Below are positions 44,131 through 55,099 of a stretch of DNA of 64,000 nucleotides, piece after piece. The position numbers were made by a program, and so were the translations under genes. Origin of the DNA: Plantactinospora soyae (GTDB lineage: Bacteria > Actinomycetota > Actinomycetes > Mycobacteriales > Micromonosporaceae); NCBI RefSeq assembly GCF_014874095.1, contig NZ_JADBEB010000001.1, forward strand, positions 7,006,001-7,070,000, given 5' to 3'. How positions within the stretch are numbered: position 1 is the stretch's first letter; every line of letters begins with the position of its first letter. The notes beneath the pieces were generated by a model, which saw only the letters and a program-made list of their open reading frames with translations, searched no databases and was not told where the DNA came from.

Positions 44131-46107
44131 TCAGACGGGACTGGGTCGACCGGTACGCGTGGCCTGCCGGTAGGCGCGCCACCCACCGGTGGCGGTGATG
44201 TCCTCCACCTCGTCATCGGCCGCGTACGCCTCACCGAGGAAGCCGAGCACCTCCCGGCCGTCGTGCAGGCGCAGCCAGCCGAGCGACAGAGGCGCCGGTA
44301 CTCCGGCGAGCAGCCCACCGATCGCGCCGACCGGCAGGCGCCAGAGTTCGATCTCGATTGCTGCGCCGTCGGCGGGACCGACCCGGACCAGAGTCGGTAG
44401 GCCGACGCCATCCTCGGAGGGCAGCCGGTAGAGGCGGTACAGCGGTGCGGTTCGACCGACTCCGGCGAGGATCGCGTCGCGTTCGATCAGTTCCGCGTTG
44501 CGGGACTCACCGCTCAGGTGCCGGCCGACCACCGCGAGCAGCATCCAGTCGTCGCCGAACGCGTCGGAGGACCCGGCGACGGTGGCAGCGCTGCCACCGG
44601 CGGCGGTCCGCGCTGCCGGGGTCGGCCCGGGCACGCTCGGCCCGCGCAGGCCGGGCCCGGACAGGCTCGGCCCGGACAGGGTGGGCCCGGGCACGCTCGG
44701 CCCGGACGGGGTGGGACTGGACAGGGTCGGCTCTGCCACCGCCGGCCCGGACACGGTGGGTCCGACGGTCAGCGCGGCGGCGAGCTGGATCAGGGTGATG
44801 TCGCTGAACGCCGGACCGACCAGGGTCAGGCTGGCCGGCCGGCCCGCTTCGGTGAACCCGTTGGGTACGGTCACCGCAGCCAGGTCGAGCAGGTTGGCGA
44901 ACTGGGTGTAACGGCCGAGCATCGTGTTGCGGCCGATCGGATCCTCGTCGATCTCCTCGATCGTGAAGGTGGTACCCACCGTCGGCACCACCAGTACGTC
45001 GATCCGCCGCCACAGCCGGTCCGCCCACGCGCGTAGCTCCTGGAGGCGGTGCCGGGCCCGGAAGACCTGCGCGGCGTCGTAACGGCGTCCAGCCTCCAGC
45101 ACCTTCCGGGTCACCGGAAGTACGGCCTCCGGTCGGCGCCGCAGGAAGTCGTCGAGGTCGGCCAGGCGCTCTGCCACCCACGGGCCCTGGTACAGCAGGT
45201 CACCGGCCTCGAACAGCGGACGAAGGCCGACCGGTTCGGTCTCGCCCACCAGCGCGGCGACCCGGTCCTGTCCGACGGTGAACCGGTCGCGCTGGCCCAG
45301 GTCGCCGAAGAAGTCCAGGTCCTCGGCCCGGGGCAGGCCGAGCCGGAGTGTCCCGGGTGGGCGCGCGACACTCCGATCCGCAGGTAGCGGCCGTGCCCAC
45401 GGATCGTCCGGGTCGACGCCGCACGCGACCCGGAACACCGTGTCGGCGTCGTCCGGAGTGTGGGTGAAGATGGATACGCAGTCGAGCGATCGGCAGGCCG
45501 GCACGACCCCGGCCACGCTCAGCAGTCCCCGGCTCGGCTTCATGCCGACGATTCCGTTGCAGGCCGCCGGCACCCGCCCGGACCCGGCCGTGTCCGTACC
45601 CAGCGTGAAGGACACCAGGCCGGTGGCCACCGCTACAGCCGAGCCCGAACTCGACCCACCGGCGATCAGGCCGCCGCCGAAGACACTCTCACAGGTTCCG
45701 TACGGCGAGCGGGTTCCGGTGAGCCCGGTGGCGAACTGGTCGAGGTTGGTCTTACCGACGAGCATCGCCCCGGCATCGAGCAGCCGGGTCAGTACGCCGG
45801 CGGTCCGGTCCGGTCGGTACGCGAACTCCGGGCAGCCGGCGGTGGTCGGCAGACCGGCCAGGTCGATGTTGTCCTTCACCGCGAACGGCACTCCGTAGAG
45901 CGGCAGGGCAGCCATCTCGTCCCGGCGGTCGTACAGCTCGGCCGCGCGGGCCCGCAGCTGTGCGGCCGGTACGGTGCTGATCCAGATCGGGTTCCCGGTC
46001 CGGTCCCCGAGCGCGGTGAGGACCCGATCGGCAACATCCAGCGTGGTCAGCTCTCCGGCCGAGTACGCGGACCGGAGGGCCGCTGCGGTGCCGATCGGTT
46101 CTGGCAT
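44131..46107 (-). CDS. atzF: Allophanate hydrolase (AtzF type)
   Basis: 658 residues. The amidase-signature domain contains Lys in [12 protein letters not shown] and the Ser-cis-Ser region [18 protein letters not shown]; the C-terminal domain ([20 protein letters not shown]... to GWRAYRQA) finishes decarboxylation as in AtzF. Between them is an unusual low-complexity linker of about 50 residues built from GPS/GPT units. It converts allophanate to ammonia and carbon dioxide. Little Shine-Dalgarno precedes the ATG, and a GACAAT lies seven bases before it, so the transcript may be leaderless. Confidence 0.92.
   Translation of the reverse strand: MPEPIGTAAALRSAYSAGELTTLDVADRVLTALGDRTGNPIWISTVPAAQLRARAAELYDRRDEMAALPLYGVPFAVKDNIDLAGLPTTAGCPEFAYRPDRTAGVLTRLLDAGAMLVGKTNLDQFATGLTGTRSPYGTCESVFGGGLIAGGSSSGSAVAVATGLVSFTLGTDTAGSGRVPAACNGIVGMKPSRGLLSVAGVVPACRSLDCVSIFTHTPDDADTVFRVACGVDPDDPWARPLPADRSVARPPGTLRLGLPRAEDLDFFGDLGQRDRFTVGQDRVAALVGETEPVGLRPLFEAGDLLYQGPWVAERLADLDDFLRRRPEAVLPVTRKVLEAGRRYDAAQVFRARHRLQELRAWADRLWRRIDVLVVPTVGTTFTIEEIDEDPIGRNTMLGRYTQFANLLDLAAVTVPNGFTEAGRPASLTLVGPAFSDITLIQLAAALTVGPTVSGPAVAEPTLSSPTPSGPSVPGPTLSGPSLSGPGLRGPSVPGPTPAARTAAGGSAATVAGSSDAFGDDWMLLAVVGRHLSGESRNAELIERDAILAGVGRTAPLYRLYRLPSEDGVGLPTLVRVGPADGAAIEIELWRLPVGAIGGLLAGVPAPLSLGWLRLHDGREVLGFLGEAYAADDEVEDITATGGWRAYRQATRTGRPSPV
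44620..44780. repeat. 15-bp imperfect tandem repeat inside atzF (interdomain linker)
   Basis: Tandem units of the form GGCCCGGACAGGSTSG encode repeated pentapeptides such as GPSLS, GPTLS and GPSVP. Units keep the reading frame and lie exactly between the amidase and C-terminal domains. Confidence 0.8.
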
Positions 46108-46119
46108 ACAAACGATTGT
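46108..46119 (-). promoter_or_regulatory. Candidate GntR operator / leaderless promoter at the atzF start
   Basis: ACAAACGATTGT has ACAA/TTGT arms and touches the atzF start codon. On the minus strand GACAAT seven bases before ATG could be the -10 box of a leaderless transcript. Binding by the adjacent FCD regulator would block it. Confidence 0.4.
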
Positions 46120-46251
46120 CGACCGTTCTGTTTCGACGGATCGTCAGTCAGGTAACGACGATGTGTCACACCTGGCGGGCGGCGGGAACGGTGGACGAAG
46201 TCACGCCGACGTGGGGCCGGCGCGGAGCGGGGCCGGACCAGGTTCATTCGA

Positions 46252-47001
46252 TCAGCGGCTCAGATAGGACCGGCCGCCGTGTGCGGCCAACTCGGCGAGC
46301 ACCGTCTGCGGGTCGCCGTCCGCCACCGCCGCGAAGAGTCGCTCGTGTCGGTGTACGCCGTCCGTTGCCGTCGCCGTCTCCGCCTCCCGATGCAGGTTGA
46401 GCGCCATGTAGAGCTGAAGCTTCAACAGAATCGAGCCGTAGACGGCGGAGAGCTGCCGGTTGCCCGCGAGGGCCACCAGTTCCAGGTGGAAACCTCGGTG
46501 GGCCTCCGCCACGGCCAGCCGATCGCCGGACCGGGTAGCCTCCCGCATCTGGTCGAGCGCCGCCCGGAGTCCGACCAGGTCGCTTTCCGAGCCCACCGGC
46601 AGGGCTGCCTCGACGGCGTACCGCTCCAGCACGTCGCGCACCGCGTACAGCTCGAGCATGTCCCGCTCGGAGAGGGTGGCGACCCGAACTCCGCGCCGTG
46701 GCACGTGTTCGACCAGGCCCTGCTGGGCGAGCAGCCGAAGCGCCTCCCGGAGCGGAGCCCGGCTGATGCCGAGTCGCCGGGTCAGTTGCTCCTCGACCAG
46801 CCGCTCCCCCGGATCCGTCTTGCCGCCGAGGATCTCGCGGCTGAGCCGGAGCACTGCCAACTCGACGAGGCTGGCACTCTCCAACTCACCGTCCGTCGAC
46901 GGTTCCGCGCTGTTCCGGTACGACCCCCACCCGCGCTGCGCCGGCAGGCCACGAGCGGCAGTGTCGCTGATTCTGACAGTCCGCTCGGTTGGCTCGGTCA
47001 C
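46252..47001 (-). CDS. GntR-family (FCD) transcriptional regulator
   Basis: 249 residues from GTG 47001. Winged helix with LVEEQLTRRLGISRAPLREALRLLAQQGLVEHVPRRG, then an all-helical FCD ligand domain with metal-site-like Asp/His residues (LELYAVRDVLERYAVE, AHRGFHLELVALAGN, HRHERLFAAVADGD). It lies directly upstream of atzF on the same strand and probably senses an intermediate of the biuret/allophanate pathway. Confidence 0.9.
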   Translation of the reverse strand: MTEPTERTVRISDTAARGLPAQRGWGSYRNSAEPSTDGELESASLVELAVLRLSREILGGKTDPGERLVEEQLTRRLGISRAPLREALRLLAQQGLVEHVPRRGVRVATLSERDMLELYAVRDVLERYAVEAALPVGSESDLVGLRAALDQMREATRSGDRLAVAEAHRGFHLELVALAGNRQLSAVYGSILLKLQLYMALNLHREAETATATDGVHRHERLFAAVADGDPQTVLAELAAHGGRSYLSR

Positions 47002-47058
47002 GCCGAAGAGTCTGCCATCCGCCCCGGCTGGCACGGTTGCGGGCGGCGCACAGGACGC

Positions 47059-47096
47059 CGCTGGCCGGGTCCCCGTGGGTGGGGACCCGGCCAGCG
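47059..47096 (-). terminator. Terminator of repeat unit D
   Basis: Perfect 16-bp stem with GTGGGT loop, identical to unit C; the following 28 bp up to the gene stop are also the same as in C. Confidence 0.9.
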
Positions 47097-47120
47097 GTGC
47101 TATCCAAGCGTCTTCGTTGT

Positions 47121-47849
47121 TTAGCTGTTGTTCCAGGCGTTGGCGACGAGGTCGGCGGCCTGGTTCTCCCACTTGGCGTACGCGTCCGGGTACGCCGAGA
47201 CCTGCACCTTCTGCGCCGCCACGGTCAACGGCAGATCATGCCAACCATCAACCTGCTTCAGACCCTTGAGGAACGCGATCGTCGAGTACTCCGGATCGGT
47301 GATCTGATCCGGCGAACCCCAACCCGAAGACGGCCGCTGCTGGAACAGGCCCAGCGAGTCGTGGTCGTTACGGTCACCCAGGTGACCCAGGTTCTCCAAC
47401 TTCGACTCCTGTAACGACGTTCCGACCGCGATCACGGCGGCACGCTCGTCCAGACCAGCCTTCTTCGTAGCCTTCACGATCGCCTTCACGTTCCCGGACT
47501 GCTCACCCGAGAGCGGAATCGACGACTGCTCACCCTGCACACCACGCGGAACCAGCCTGTCCCGCGACGGCTTACCCTTGTTCTTATCCTTGTCGTTGTT
47601 CTTATCCTTGTCGTTGTTCTTATCCTTGTCGTTGTTCTTGTCCTTGTCGCCCTTGTGGTCCTTGTCGGCCAGCACCGACTGCGACACCGACACCGGCCTG
47701 TTGTGCTCCGGAGCGGCCTGAGCCGCCACCGCGGGACCGGCGACCGCGCCACCGACAAACGCCAAACCAGCAAGACCCAACACACTCTTACGAACAATCG
47801 AAGTCTGCTCGACGGCCGGGAGCCATCGGCTGAACAGAGTCGTGTTCAC
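47121..47849 (-). CDS. Secreted lysozyme-like protein, repeat copy D (expanded linker)
   Basis: 242 residues. Signal peptide and catalytic-like domain match copy A except for QSSIPLS in place of QQSIPLS. The linker differs: three tandem NNDKDK units replace the A-type sequence and it ends NKGKPSRD. The units are exact 18-nt DNA repeats, so the length change is probably slippage or unequal crossing-over. Start GTG 47849. Confidence 0.85.
   Translation of the reverse strand: MNTTLFSRWLPAVEQTSIVRKSVLGLAGLAFVGGAVAGPAVAAQAAPEHNRPVSVSQSVLADKDHKGDKDKNNDKDKNNDKDKNNDKDKNKGKPSRDRLVPRGVQGEQSSIPLSGEQSGNVKAIVKATKKAGLDERAAVIAVGTSLQESKLENLGHLGDRNDHDSLGLFQQRPSSGWGSPDQITDPEYSTIAFLKGLKQVDGWHDLPLTVAAQKVQVSAYPDAYAKWENQAADLVANAWNNS
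47578..47660. repeat. 18-nt tandem repeat encoding the linker of copy D
   Basis: TTCTTATCCTTGTCGTTG recurs three times in a row (plus partial units), adding six residues per unit to the Lys/Asp/Asn linker. Confidence 0.88.
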
Positions 47850-48160
47850 GATGGTTACCTTCCACTCGGGGATGAACACCCCACGGGGGAAATCCGGGGT
47901 GCCAGTGGTACGTGATTCCGTCCCGAGGCGAACACGCGCCTCCAGGGACCAAGACTTGTCCGGGAAGTACCGGGGGGCTACTCAACCGAACACCATATGT
48001 AACGACCGGGGGCCCAGGATCATTCCCGGCCCACCATCCAACAGCCCAGCCCACAGACCGTGGTACTCGGTCGTACGGGTAATGTAACGACCGGCCCCCC
48101 ACCAACATTCCAAGCCACAAACTTGATCATGAATCGAACCGGACACCGGGGACAATCGGA
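47850..48160 (-). promoter_or_regulatory. Leader and promoter region of repeat copy D
   Basis: Same layout as in C. The stretch between the two GGTCGTTACAT elements has its own variants (CCATCCAACAGCCCAGCCC). The further 165 bp to the next gene hold nothing recognisable. Confidence 0.6.
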
Positions 48161-48325
48161 CCCGCGCGACCCGGTCGGCCCTACAGCGCGGCAGAACCCG
48201 TGCCCCGATACTCGTCGTCGCCGTCCCCGGCCCGATGACCCACGTGCGGATGGCGGGAACTCCCGCCAAGCCAGCCGGGCACGCTGGTCGTCCGAGCCGC
48301 GGAGTGGAGCGGTAACGTCAGTCGC

Positions 48326-48895
48326 GTGGACGATGCCGAGGAGGGTACGCGGATCGGCGCCGCGCTGGACGGCTGGTTGGATCGGCTGACCTTCACCGAC
48401 CAGACGAGCGACGAGGTCACCGCGCTGCTGATCGACTCGGTGGCGGCCTGGGCGATGGCCCAGGGTTGGCGGGTGTACCGCCGAGCCGCCAGCGTCATGC
48501 CCCTCCCGCCGCCCTACACCCACAAGCACTCCATAGTGGACATCGGCTGCGCCCGGACTGCCGGCGCGCCCGTCGTGATCGAGGTCGACCATTCCGACCG
48601 GCAACGCTCCATCGACAAGCTCCTGTTGGAGGCGGCGGCCGGCCGGATCCCCGTCTGGCTCCGCTGGAGCGATCGGCGGTTCGAACCGCCGCCGGCACCG
48701 GTCACCATGGTGACCTTCAGGGTCACCTCCCGGTCCGGCCCGGATGGCACCGGAAGGCGGTACTCGAAAGCTTCCGCCACCGATCGGCCCGCACCGTCAC
48801 ACACCCTTGGACAGACCGCCGAGCCGGGTGAACAGGTCGACCTGTTCACCACCCCGACGCCGCCGGGCCGGCCCGACCGGGGTACCGAGCCCTGA
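48326..48895 (+). CDS. Hypothetical protein with nuclease-fold-like core
   Basis: 189 residues from GTG 48326. The centre reads HSIVDIGCARTAGAPVVIEVDH, then RSIDKLLLEAAAGRIPVWLRW. A spaced D...E-x-D with a downstream Lys is reminiscent of PD-(D/E)XK folds, but this is weak evidence. The C-terminal third is Pro/Thr-rich and probably disordered. No signal peptide. Family not recognised with confidence. Confidence 0.6.
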   Translation: MDDAEEGTRIGAALDGWLDRLTFTDQTSDEVTALLIDSVAAWAMAQGWRVYRRAASVMPLPPPYTHKHSIVDIGCARTAGAPVVIEVDHSDRQRSIDKLLLEAAAGRIPVWLRWSDRRFEPPPAPVTMVTFRVTSRSGPDGTGRRYSKASATDRPAPSHTLGQTAEPGEQVDLFTTPTPPGRPDRGTEP

Positions 48896-48995
48896 CCTCG
48901 CCTACGGGTACGCGGTCCCGGCCATCGGCCTCCCGCAAAGCCTTCCACCGCCGAGCGCCGGGACCCAGACCTCGCCCAGCCAACTTGCGAACGCT

Positions 48996-49018
48996 GTACG
49001 CATAGCGCATAGTCGTAC
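48996..49018. promoter_or_regulatory. Candidate TetR operator
   Basis: GTACG-N13-CGTAC inverted repeat enclosing a CATAGcgCATAG direct repeat, about 50 bp upstream of the TetR gene. AT-rich against its surroundings. Confidence 0.45.
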
Positions 49019-49070
49019 GCAATGTCGAACGTCGTCCGCTAGGCTGGGGGACAAGAAATGAGGAGGCCGG

Positions 49071-49832
49071 ATGCCCGCCGACCAGAAGCCGGTGCCATCG
49101 GTGTGGACCCGTCAGCGCCGACAGCGAGAGCAGCCGGCGCTGAGCCAGGAACGGATCGTCTCCGAGGCCGTCCACCTGCTCGACGTCGACGGCATCGATG
49201 CCCTGAGCATGCGCAGCCTCGGCAACCGGCTGGGCGCCGGGGCCACCTCGCTCTACCGGCACGTCGCCACGAAGGACGAGCTGATCGAGCTGGTCGTGGA
49301 CGAGGTCTACGGCGAACTGGAAGTACCGGACGTGACCGATCCGGCGCACTGGCGCGAAGTCGCCGCCCGCAGCGCCCATGACGTGCGGTCGATGACCCTG
49401 CGGCACCCCTGGGTCGCCGCCGTACTCGGCCAGGTCGGGCTCGCCTCCCTCGGGCCGAACCTGAGCCGGGTGTCCGAAGGCATGCTCGCCCTGTTCGAGG
49501 TGGCCGGCTTCGACCTCGAGGAAGCCGACCAGGCCATGAACACCCTCATCGCGTACGTCATCGGAATGACGACGAGCGAAGCCGCGTACCTGTCCATGCT
49601 CGCGCGCAGCGGCCAGACCGAGCAGGAGTGGGCAGAGAGCCTACGACCCGCCGCCGAGCAGGCCGTCAAGGACCACCCACGGCTGAGCGAGGGCTACGCC
49701 GCGCATCGCGACAGAGACCCCCGGGTCATCCGCGACGCCAACTTCGACTACGGACTCCAGCGGGTTCTGGACGGCCTGGAGAGCCGGCTCGACCACCTCG
49801 GCGGTTCGCCGGGTAGCGCTCTGCCGACGTAG
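49071..49832 (+). CDS. TetR-family regulator (TetR_C-type)
   Basis: 253 residues. The N-terminal DNA-binding part (IVSEAVHLLDVDGIDALSMRSLGNRLGAGATSLYRHVATKDELIELVVDEVYG) is the TetR/TetR_C class common in antibiotic-resistance regulators. ATG 49071 has GAGGAGG at ideal spacing. It has no obvious divergent target; the candidate operator in front suggests autoregulation. Confidence 0.9.
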   Translation: MPADQKPVPSVWTRQRRQREQPALSQERIVSEAVHLLDVDGIDALSMRSLGNRLGAGATSLYRHVATKDELIELVVDEVYGELEVPDVTDPAHWREVAARSAHDVRSMTLRHPWVAAVLGQVGLASLGPNLSRVSEGMLALFEVAGFDLEEADQAMNTLIAYVIGMTTSEAAYLSMLARSGQTEQEWAESLRPAAEQAVKDHPRLSEGYAAHRDRDPRVIRDANFDYGLQRVLDGLESRLDHLGGSPGSALPT

Positions 49833-49919
49833 ACCCCTGGTTCGGCGGCGACCAGGGCGAGGAAGATGTCGTGGTCGCCGGCCGGCCCGGCGAGGTCCCC
49901 GGGTTCCTTGAGAGCCGGG

Positions 49920-50228
49920 TTAGCCGCGCTTCATCAGACGTCCGACGGCGGCCATCATCTCGGAGGCCATCTCGTCGGCCCGTCCCTCGGCGGCACCCTC
50001 GTGCATGCAGTGCCGGGCGTGCCCGTCGAGCAGGCCGAGCGCGACCTTGTCCAGCGCCGCCTGGATCGCGGAGATCTGCGTCAGTACGTCGATGCAGTAG
50101 CGGTCGTCCTCGACCATCCGCTCGATACCCCGGACCTGCCCCTCGACGCGTCGTAGCCGCGCGAGCAACTGATCCTTGCTGGCGGTGTAGCCACGCGTCG
50201 GCGTCGGAGTGTCCGCTGGGGTTGTCAT
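49920..50228 (-). CDS. csoR: Copper-sensing repressor CsoR
   Basis: 102-residue all-helical repressor. The copper ligands Cys-x-His-x-Cys appear as Cys in DDRYCIDVL and His/Cys in GHARHCMHEG. The N-terminal TASKDQLLARLRRVEGQVRG is the family landmark. It is divergent from copZ-copA, with several CsoR-like boxes between them; copper(I) binding should release the DNA. Start ATG 50228. Confidence 0.93.
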   Translation of the reverse strand: MTTPADTPTPTRGYTASKDQLLARLRRVEGQVRGIERMVEDDRYCIDVLTQISAIQAALDKVALGLLDGHARHCMHEGAAEGRADEMASEMMAAVGRLMKRG

Positions 50229-50243
50229 GTCCCCAAGCATAGC

Positions 50244-50260
50244 TAACCCCCCAGGGGTAT
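50244..50260. promoter_or_regulatory. CsoR box 1
   Basis: TAACCCCCCAGGGGTAT, a G/C-tract pseudo-palindrome of CsoR type, 15 bp upstream of csoR. Confidence 0.7.
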
Positions 50261-50278
50261 GCTACGGTCCTTCGCATG

Positions 50279-50297
50279 GATACCCCCACCGGGTACC
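50279..50297. promoter_or_regulatory. Possible CsoR box 2
   Basis: GATACCCCCACCGGGTACC, a weaker match between the two clear boxes. Confidence 0.4.
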
Positions 50298-50376
50298 CGT
50301 ATATGGCGACCGTCGTACCGGCAGTCGGCGCACCCCTCCGGCGCGCGCCGCAGTCCGGCACACTCACGCCCGGCGG

Positions 50377-50393
50377 ATACCCCCCTAGGGTAT
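50377..50393. promoter_or_regulatory. CsoR box 3 upstream of copZ
   Basis: ATACCCCCCTAGGGTAT closely follows the CsoR palindrome consensus and lies 30 bp upstream of the copZ Shine-Dalgarno. Confidence 0.78.
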
Positions 50394-50424
50394 ATGCTCG
50401 GGTGTGATGGAAGGGAGAGAGCAG

Positions 50425-50634
50425 ATGATCACGGAGAAGTACCAGGTCAAGGGCATGACGTGCAGCCACTGTGTCGACGCCGTCAGCACCGAGGTCCGCG
50501 CGATTCCCGGCGTCAGCGAGGTGACCGTCGACCTGGCCTCCGGTCAGGTCACCGTCAGCAGCGCTGAGCCGCTCGACGTGCAGGTCCTGCGCAACGCGGT
50601 GGACGAGGCCGGCTACGAGGTTGTCACTTCCTGA
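50425..50634 (+). CDS. copZ: Copper chaperone CopZ
   Basis: 69-residue heavy-metal-associated domain with the copper motif GMTCSHC at residues 10-16 and the usual beta-alpha-beta pattern ending VDEAGYEVVTS. ATG 50425 is preferred because GGGAGA lies six bases upstream; two earlier in-frame starts exist. It hands copper(I) to the CopA ATPase encoded two genes downstream. Confidence 0.93.
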   Translation: MITEKYQVKGMTCSHCVDAVSTEVRAIPGVSEVTVDLASGQVTVSSAEPLDVQVLRNAVDEAGYEVVTS

Positions 50635-50668
50635 CCACGCTCGATCTCACGGAAATGCAGGTACCACG

Positions 50669-51664
50669 ATGAACACCTCGGCGAAGCTGGGCGTCTTCGC
50701 GCTCGCCCTCGCGACAGTGTTCGGTGCGGCGTACGGGACCGGCCAGTTGACCGGTCCCGTACGTACCGCCACCGATTCCGACCCCTCCCACTCCGCCGGC
50801 CACGACGAGATCTCCGATCCGGCTGGCCAACCCCGACTGCCGGGCGGACTGCTCGTCTCCGACCGGGGCTACACCCTCACCCTCGTACCGACCGATGCCA
50901 CAGAGTTCGCGTTCCAGGTGATCGGGCCCGACAAACGACCGGTGACGGGGTACGACGTCGAGCACGACAAGCGGATGCATCTGATCGTCGCCCGGCGGGA
51001 CCTGTCGGGGTTCCGGCACGTACATCCCGTGATGGATCCGGACGGCACCTGGCGGGTCGCCGCCCCGCTCACCGACCCCGGCAGTTGGCGCGCGTTCGCG
51101 GACTTCAAGCCCATCGGCGGGGACGCGCTGACGCTCGGGATCGACGTCTCCGTTCCCGGGGACTACCAGCCCCGACCGCTGCCCGCACCCGCACCGACCA
51201 CGAAGGTCGACGGGTACGACGTCCGCCTCGACGGCAGCCTCCGCCCCGGGCAGAGCAACCGGTTGACCCTGACCGTGAGCCGAGACGGTAGCGCCGTCAC
51301 CGACCTTCAGCCCTACCTCGGGGCGTACGGCCACCTCGTCGCGCTCCGCGACGGCGACCTGGCGTACCTGCACGTGCACCCCGACGGTGCACCCGGCGAC
51401 GGAAAGACACCGGCGGGTCCGGGGATAACCTTCTTCGCCGAGGTTCCCTCGGCCGGCGCCTACCGGCTGTACCTCGACTTCCAGCACGCCGGCACGGTCC
51501 GCACCGCCGAGTTCACCCTGACCGCCACCGACGAGTCCGCCGGTTCGCCGAGCGCTACCCCCGGCTCGCCGAGCGGTGCGCCCGACCGGCCGAGCGGCAC
51601 ACCCGACCATCCCGATCCGACGGCCGGGAACGGGACTGACGAGTCCGGCCACGGACACAACTGA
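50669..51664 (+). CDS. Exported copper-associated protein
   Basis: 331 residues. An N-terminal hydrophobic segment ([19 protein letters not shown]) serves as signal or anchor. Two beta-rich parts follow with His-rich motifs: [28 protein letters not shown] and a C-terminal GHGHN. The tail has Pro/Ser/Gly repeats ([17 protein letters not shown]). Similar proteins commonly lie between copZ and copA in actinobacteria; extracellular copper binding is likely but unproven. Confidence 0.75.
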   Translation: MNTSAKLGVFALALATVFGAAYGTGQLTGPVRTATDSDPSHSAGHDEISDPAGQPRLPGGLLVSDRGYTLTLVPTDATEFAFQVIGPDKRPVTGYDVEHDKRMHLIVARRDLSGFRHVHPVMDPDGTWRVAAPLTDPGSWRAFADFKPIGGDALTLGIDVSVPGDYQPRPLPAPAPTTKVDGYDVRLDGSLRPGQSNRLTLTVSRDGSAVTDLQPYLGAYGHLVALRDGDLAYLHVHPDGAPGDGKTPAGPGITFFAEVPSAGAYRLYLDFQHAGTVRTAEFTLTATDESAGSPSATPGSPSGAPDRPSGTPDHPDPTAGNGTDESGHGHN

Positions 51665-51677
51665 GCAGGAGGCAGTG

Positions 51678-53969
<2,292 letters not shown>

Positions 53970-53992
53970 CAGCGGCACGGCGTGCAAGACGC

Positions 53993-54030
53993 CGCTGGCC
54001 GGGTCCCCGTGGGTGGGGACCCGGCCAGCG
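53993..54030 (-). terminator. Terminator of repeat unit E
   Basis: Perfect 16-bp stem with GTGGGT loop; between convergent genes, so it may also end the copper operon transcript. Confidence 0.9.
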
Positions 54031-54053
54031 GTGGTGTGACATGTCTTCGTTGT

Positions 54054-54737
54054 TTAGCTGTTGTTCCAGGCGTTGGCGACGAGGTCAGCGGCCTGGTTCT
54101 CCCACTTGGCGTACGCGTCCGGGTACGCCGAGACCTGCACCTTCTGCGCCGCCACGGTCAACGGCAGATCATGCCAACCATCAACCTGCTTCAGACCCTT
54201 GAGGAACGCGATCGTCGAGTACTCCGGATCGGTGATCTGATCCGGCGAACCCCAACCCGAAGACGGCCGCTGCTGGAACAGGCCCAGCGAGTCGTGGTCG
54301 TTACGGTCACCGAGGTGACCCAGGTTCTCCAACTTCGACTCCTGCAACGAGGTTCCGACCGCGATCACGGCGGCACGCTCGTCCAGACCAGCCTTCTTCG
54401 TAGCCTTCACGATCGCCTTCACGTTCCCGGACTGCTCGCCCGAGAGCGGGATCGACGACTGCTCACCCTGCACACCACGCGGAACCAGCCTGTCCCGCGA
54501 CGGCTTACCCTTGTTCTTGTCCTTGTCGGACTTGTGGTCCTTGTGGTCCTTGTCGGCCAGCACCGACTGCGACACCGACACCGGCTTGTTGTGCTCCGGG
54601 GCGGCCTGAGCCGCCACCGCGGGACCGGCGACCGCGCCACCGACAAACGCCAAACCAGCAAGACCCAACACACTCTTACGAACAATCGAAGTCTGCTCGA
54701 CGGCCGGGAGCCATCGGCTGAACAAAGTCGTGTTCAC
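54054..54737 (-). CDS. Secreted lysozyme-like protein, repeat copy E (short linker)
   Basis: 227 residues. Differs from copy A by HNKP for HNRP after the signal peptide, a shorter linker (KDHKDHKSDKDKNKGK) and QSSIPLS. The lysozyme-like domain is unchanged, so selection or conversion holds it constant while the linker varies. Start GTG 54737. Confidence 0.85.
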   Translation of the reverse strand: MNTTLFSRWLPAVEQTSIVRKSVLGLAGLAFVGGAVAGPAVAAQAAPEHNKPVSVSQSVLADKDHKDHKSDKDKNKGKPSRDRLVPRGVQGEQSSIPLSGEQSGNVKAIVKATKKAGLDERAAVIAVGTSLQESKLENLGHLGDRNDHDSLGLFQQRPSSGWGSPDQITDPEYSTIAFLKGLKQVDGWHDLPLTVAAQKVQVSAYPDAYAKWENQAADLVANAWNNS

Positions 54738-55053
54738 GATGGTTACCTTCCACTCGGGGATGAACACCCCACGGGGGAAAACCGGGGTGCCAGTGAAACG
54801 TGATCCTGTCCCGAAGCGAACACGCGCCCGCCTCCAGGGACCAAGACTTTGCCCGGCGAATAACTGGGGGGCTACTCAACCGAACACCATATGTAACGAC
54901 CGGGGGCCCAGGATCATTCCCGGCCCGCCACCCAACAGCCCAGCTCACAGGCTGCGGTACTCGGTCGTACGGGTAATGTAACGACCGACCCCCGGCCAAC
55001 ATTCCGGGCCACAGACTTGATCATGAAACGAATCGGACGCCGGGGACGATCGG
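54738..55053 (-). promoter_or_regulatory. Leader and promoter region of repeat copy E
   Basis: Hairpin arm here is CGCTTC instead of CGCCTC, which still pairs with GAGGCG through G-U. Paired elements conserved; the distal one ends in CGACCCCC variants. Confidence 0.6.
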
Positions 55054-55099
55054 CCGACTCAGGCACCAGATCGGCTCGGGTGGTCCGTCCAAGGGTGTG

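Larger units (their letters stand above)
47054..48160 (-). repeat. Dispersed repeat unit D
   Basis: Fourth unit, same orientation, starting 52 bp before the GntR start. Elements at 47984-48007 and 48069-48092. It is a mosaic: 3' flank as in C, silent sites as in B/E, linker type as in E but expanded, gene-proximal leader as in A/C. Confidence 0.9.
53988..55053 (-). repeat. Dispersed repeat unit E
   Basis: Fifth unit, same orientation, starting 18 bp after the copA stop on the other strand. It is the most diverged of the five in its leader. Elements at 54878-54901 and 54963-54986, again 85 bp apart. Confidence 0.9.

Noticed and set aside
40749-44411. Very long minus-strand open frame across the permease and hydrolase genes
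   Set aside because: It is a frame-shifted shadow of three well-supported genes; its translation is Arg/Gly/Pro-rich noise typical of high-GC DNA.
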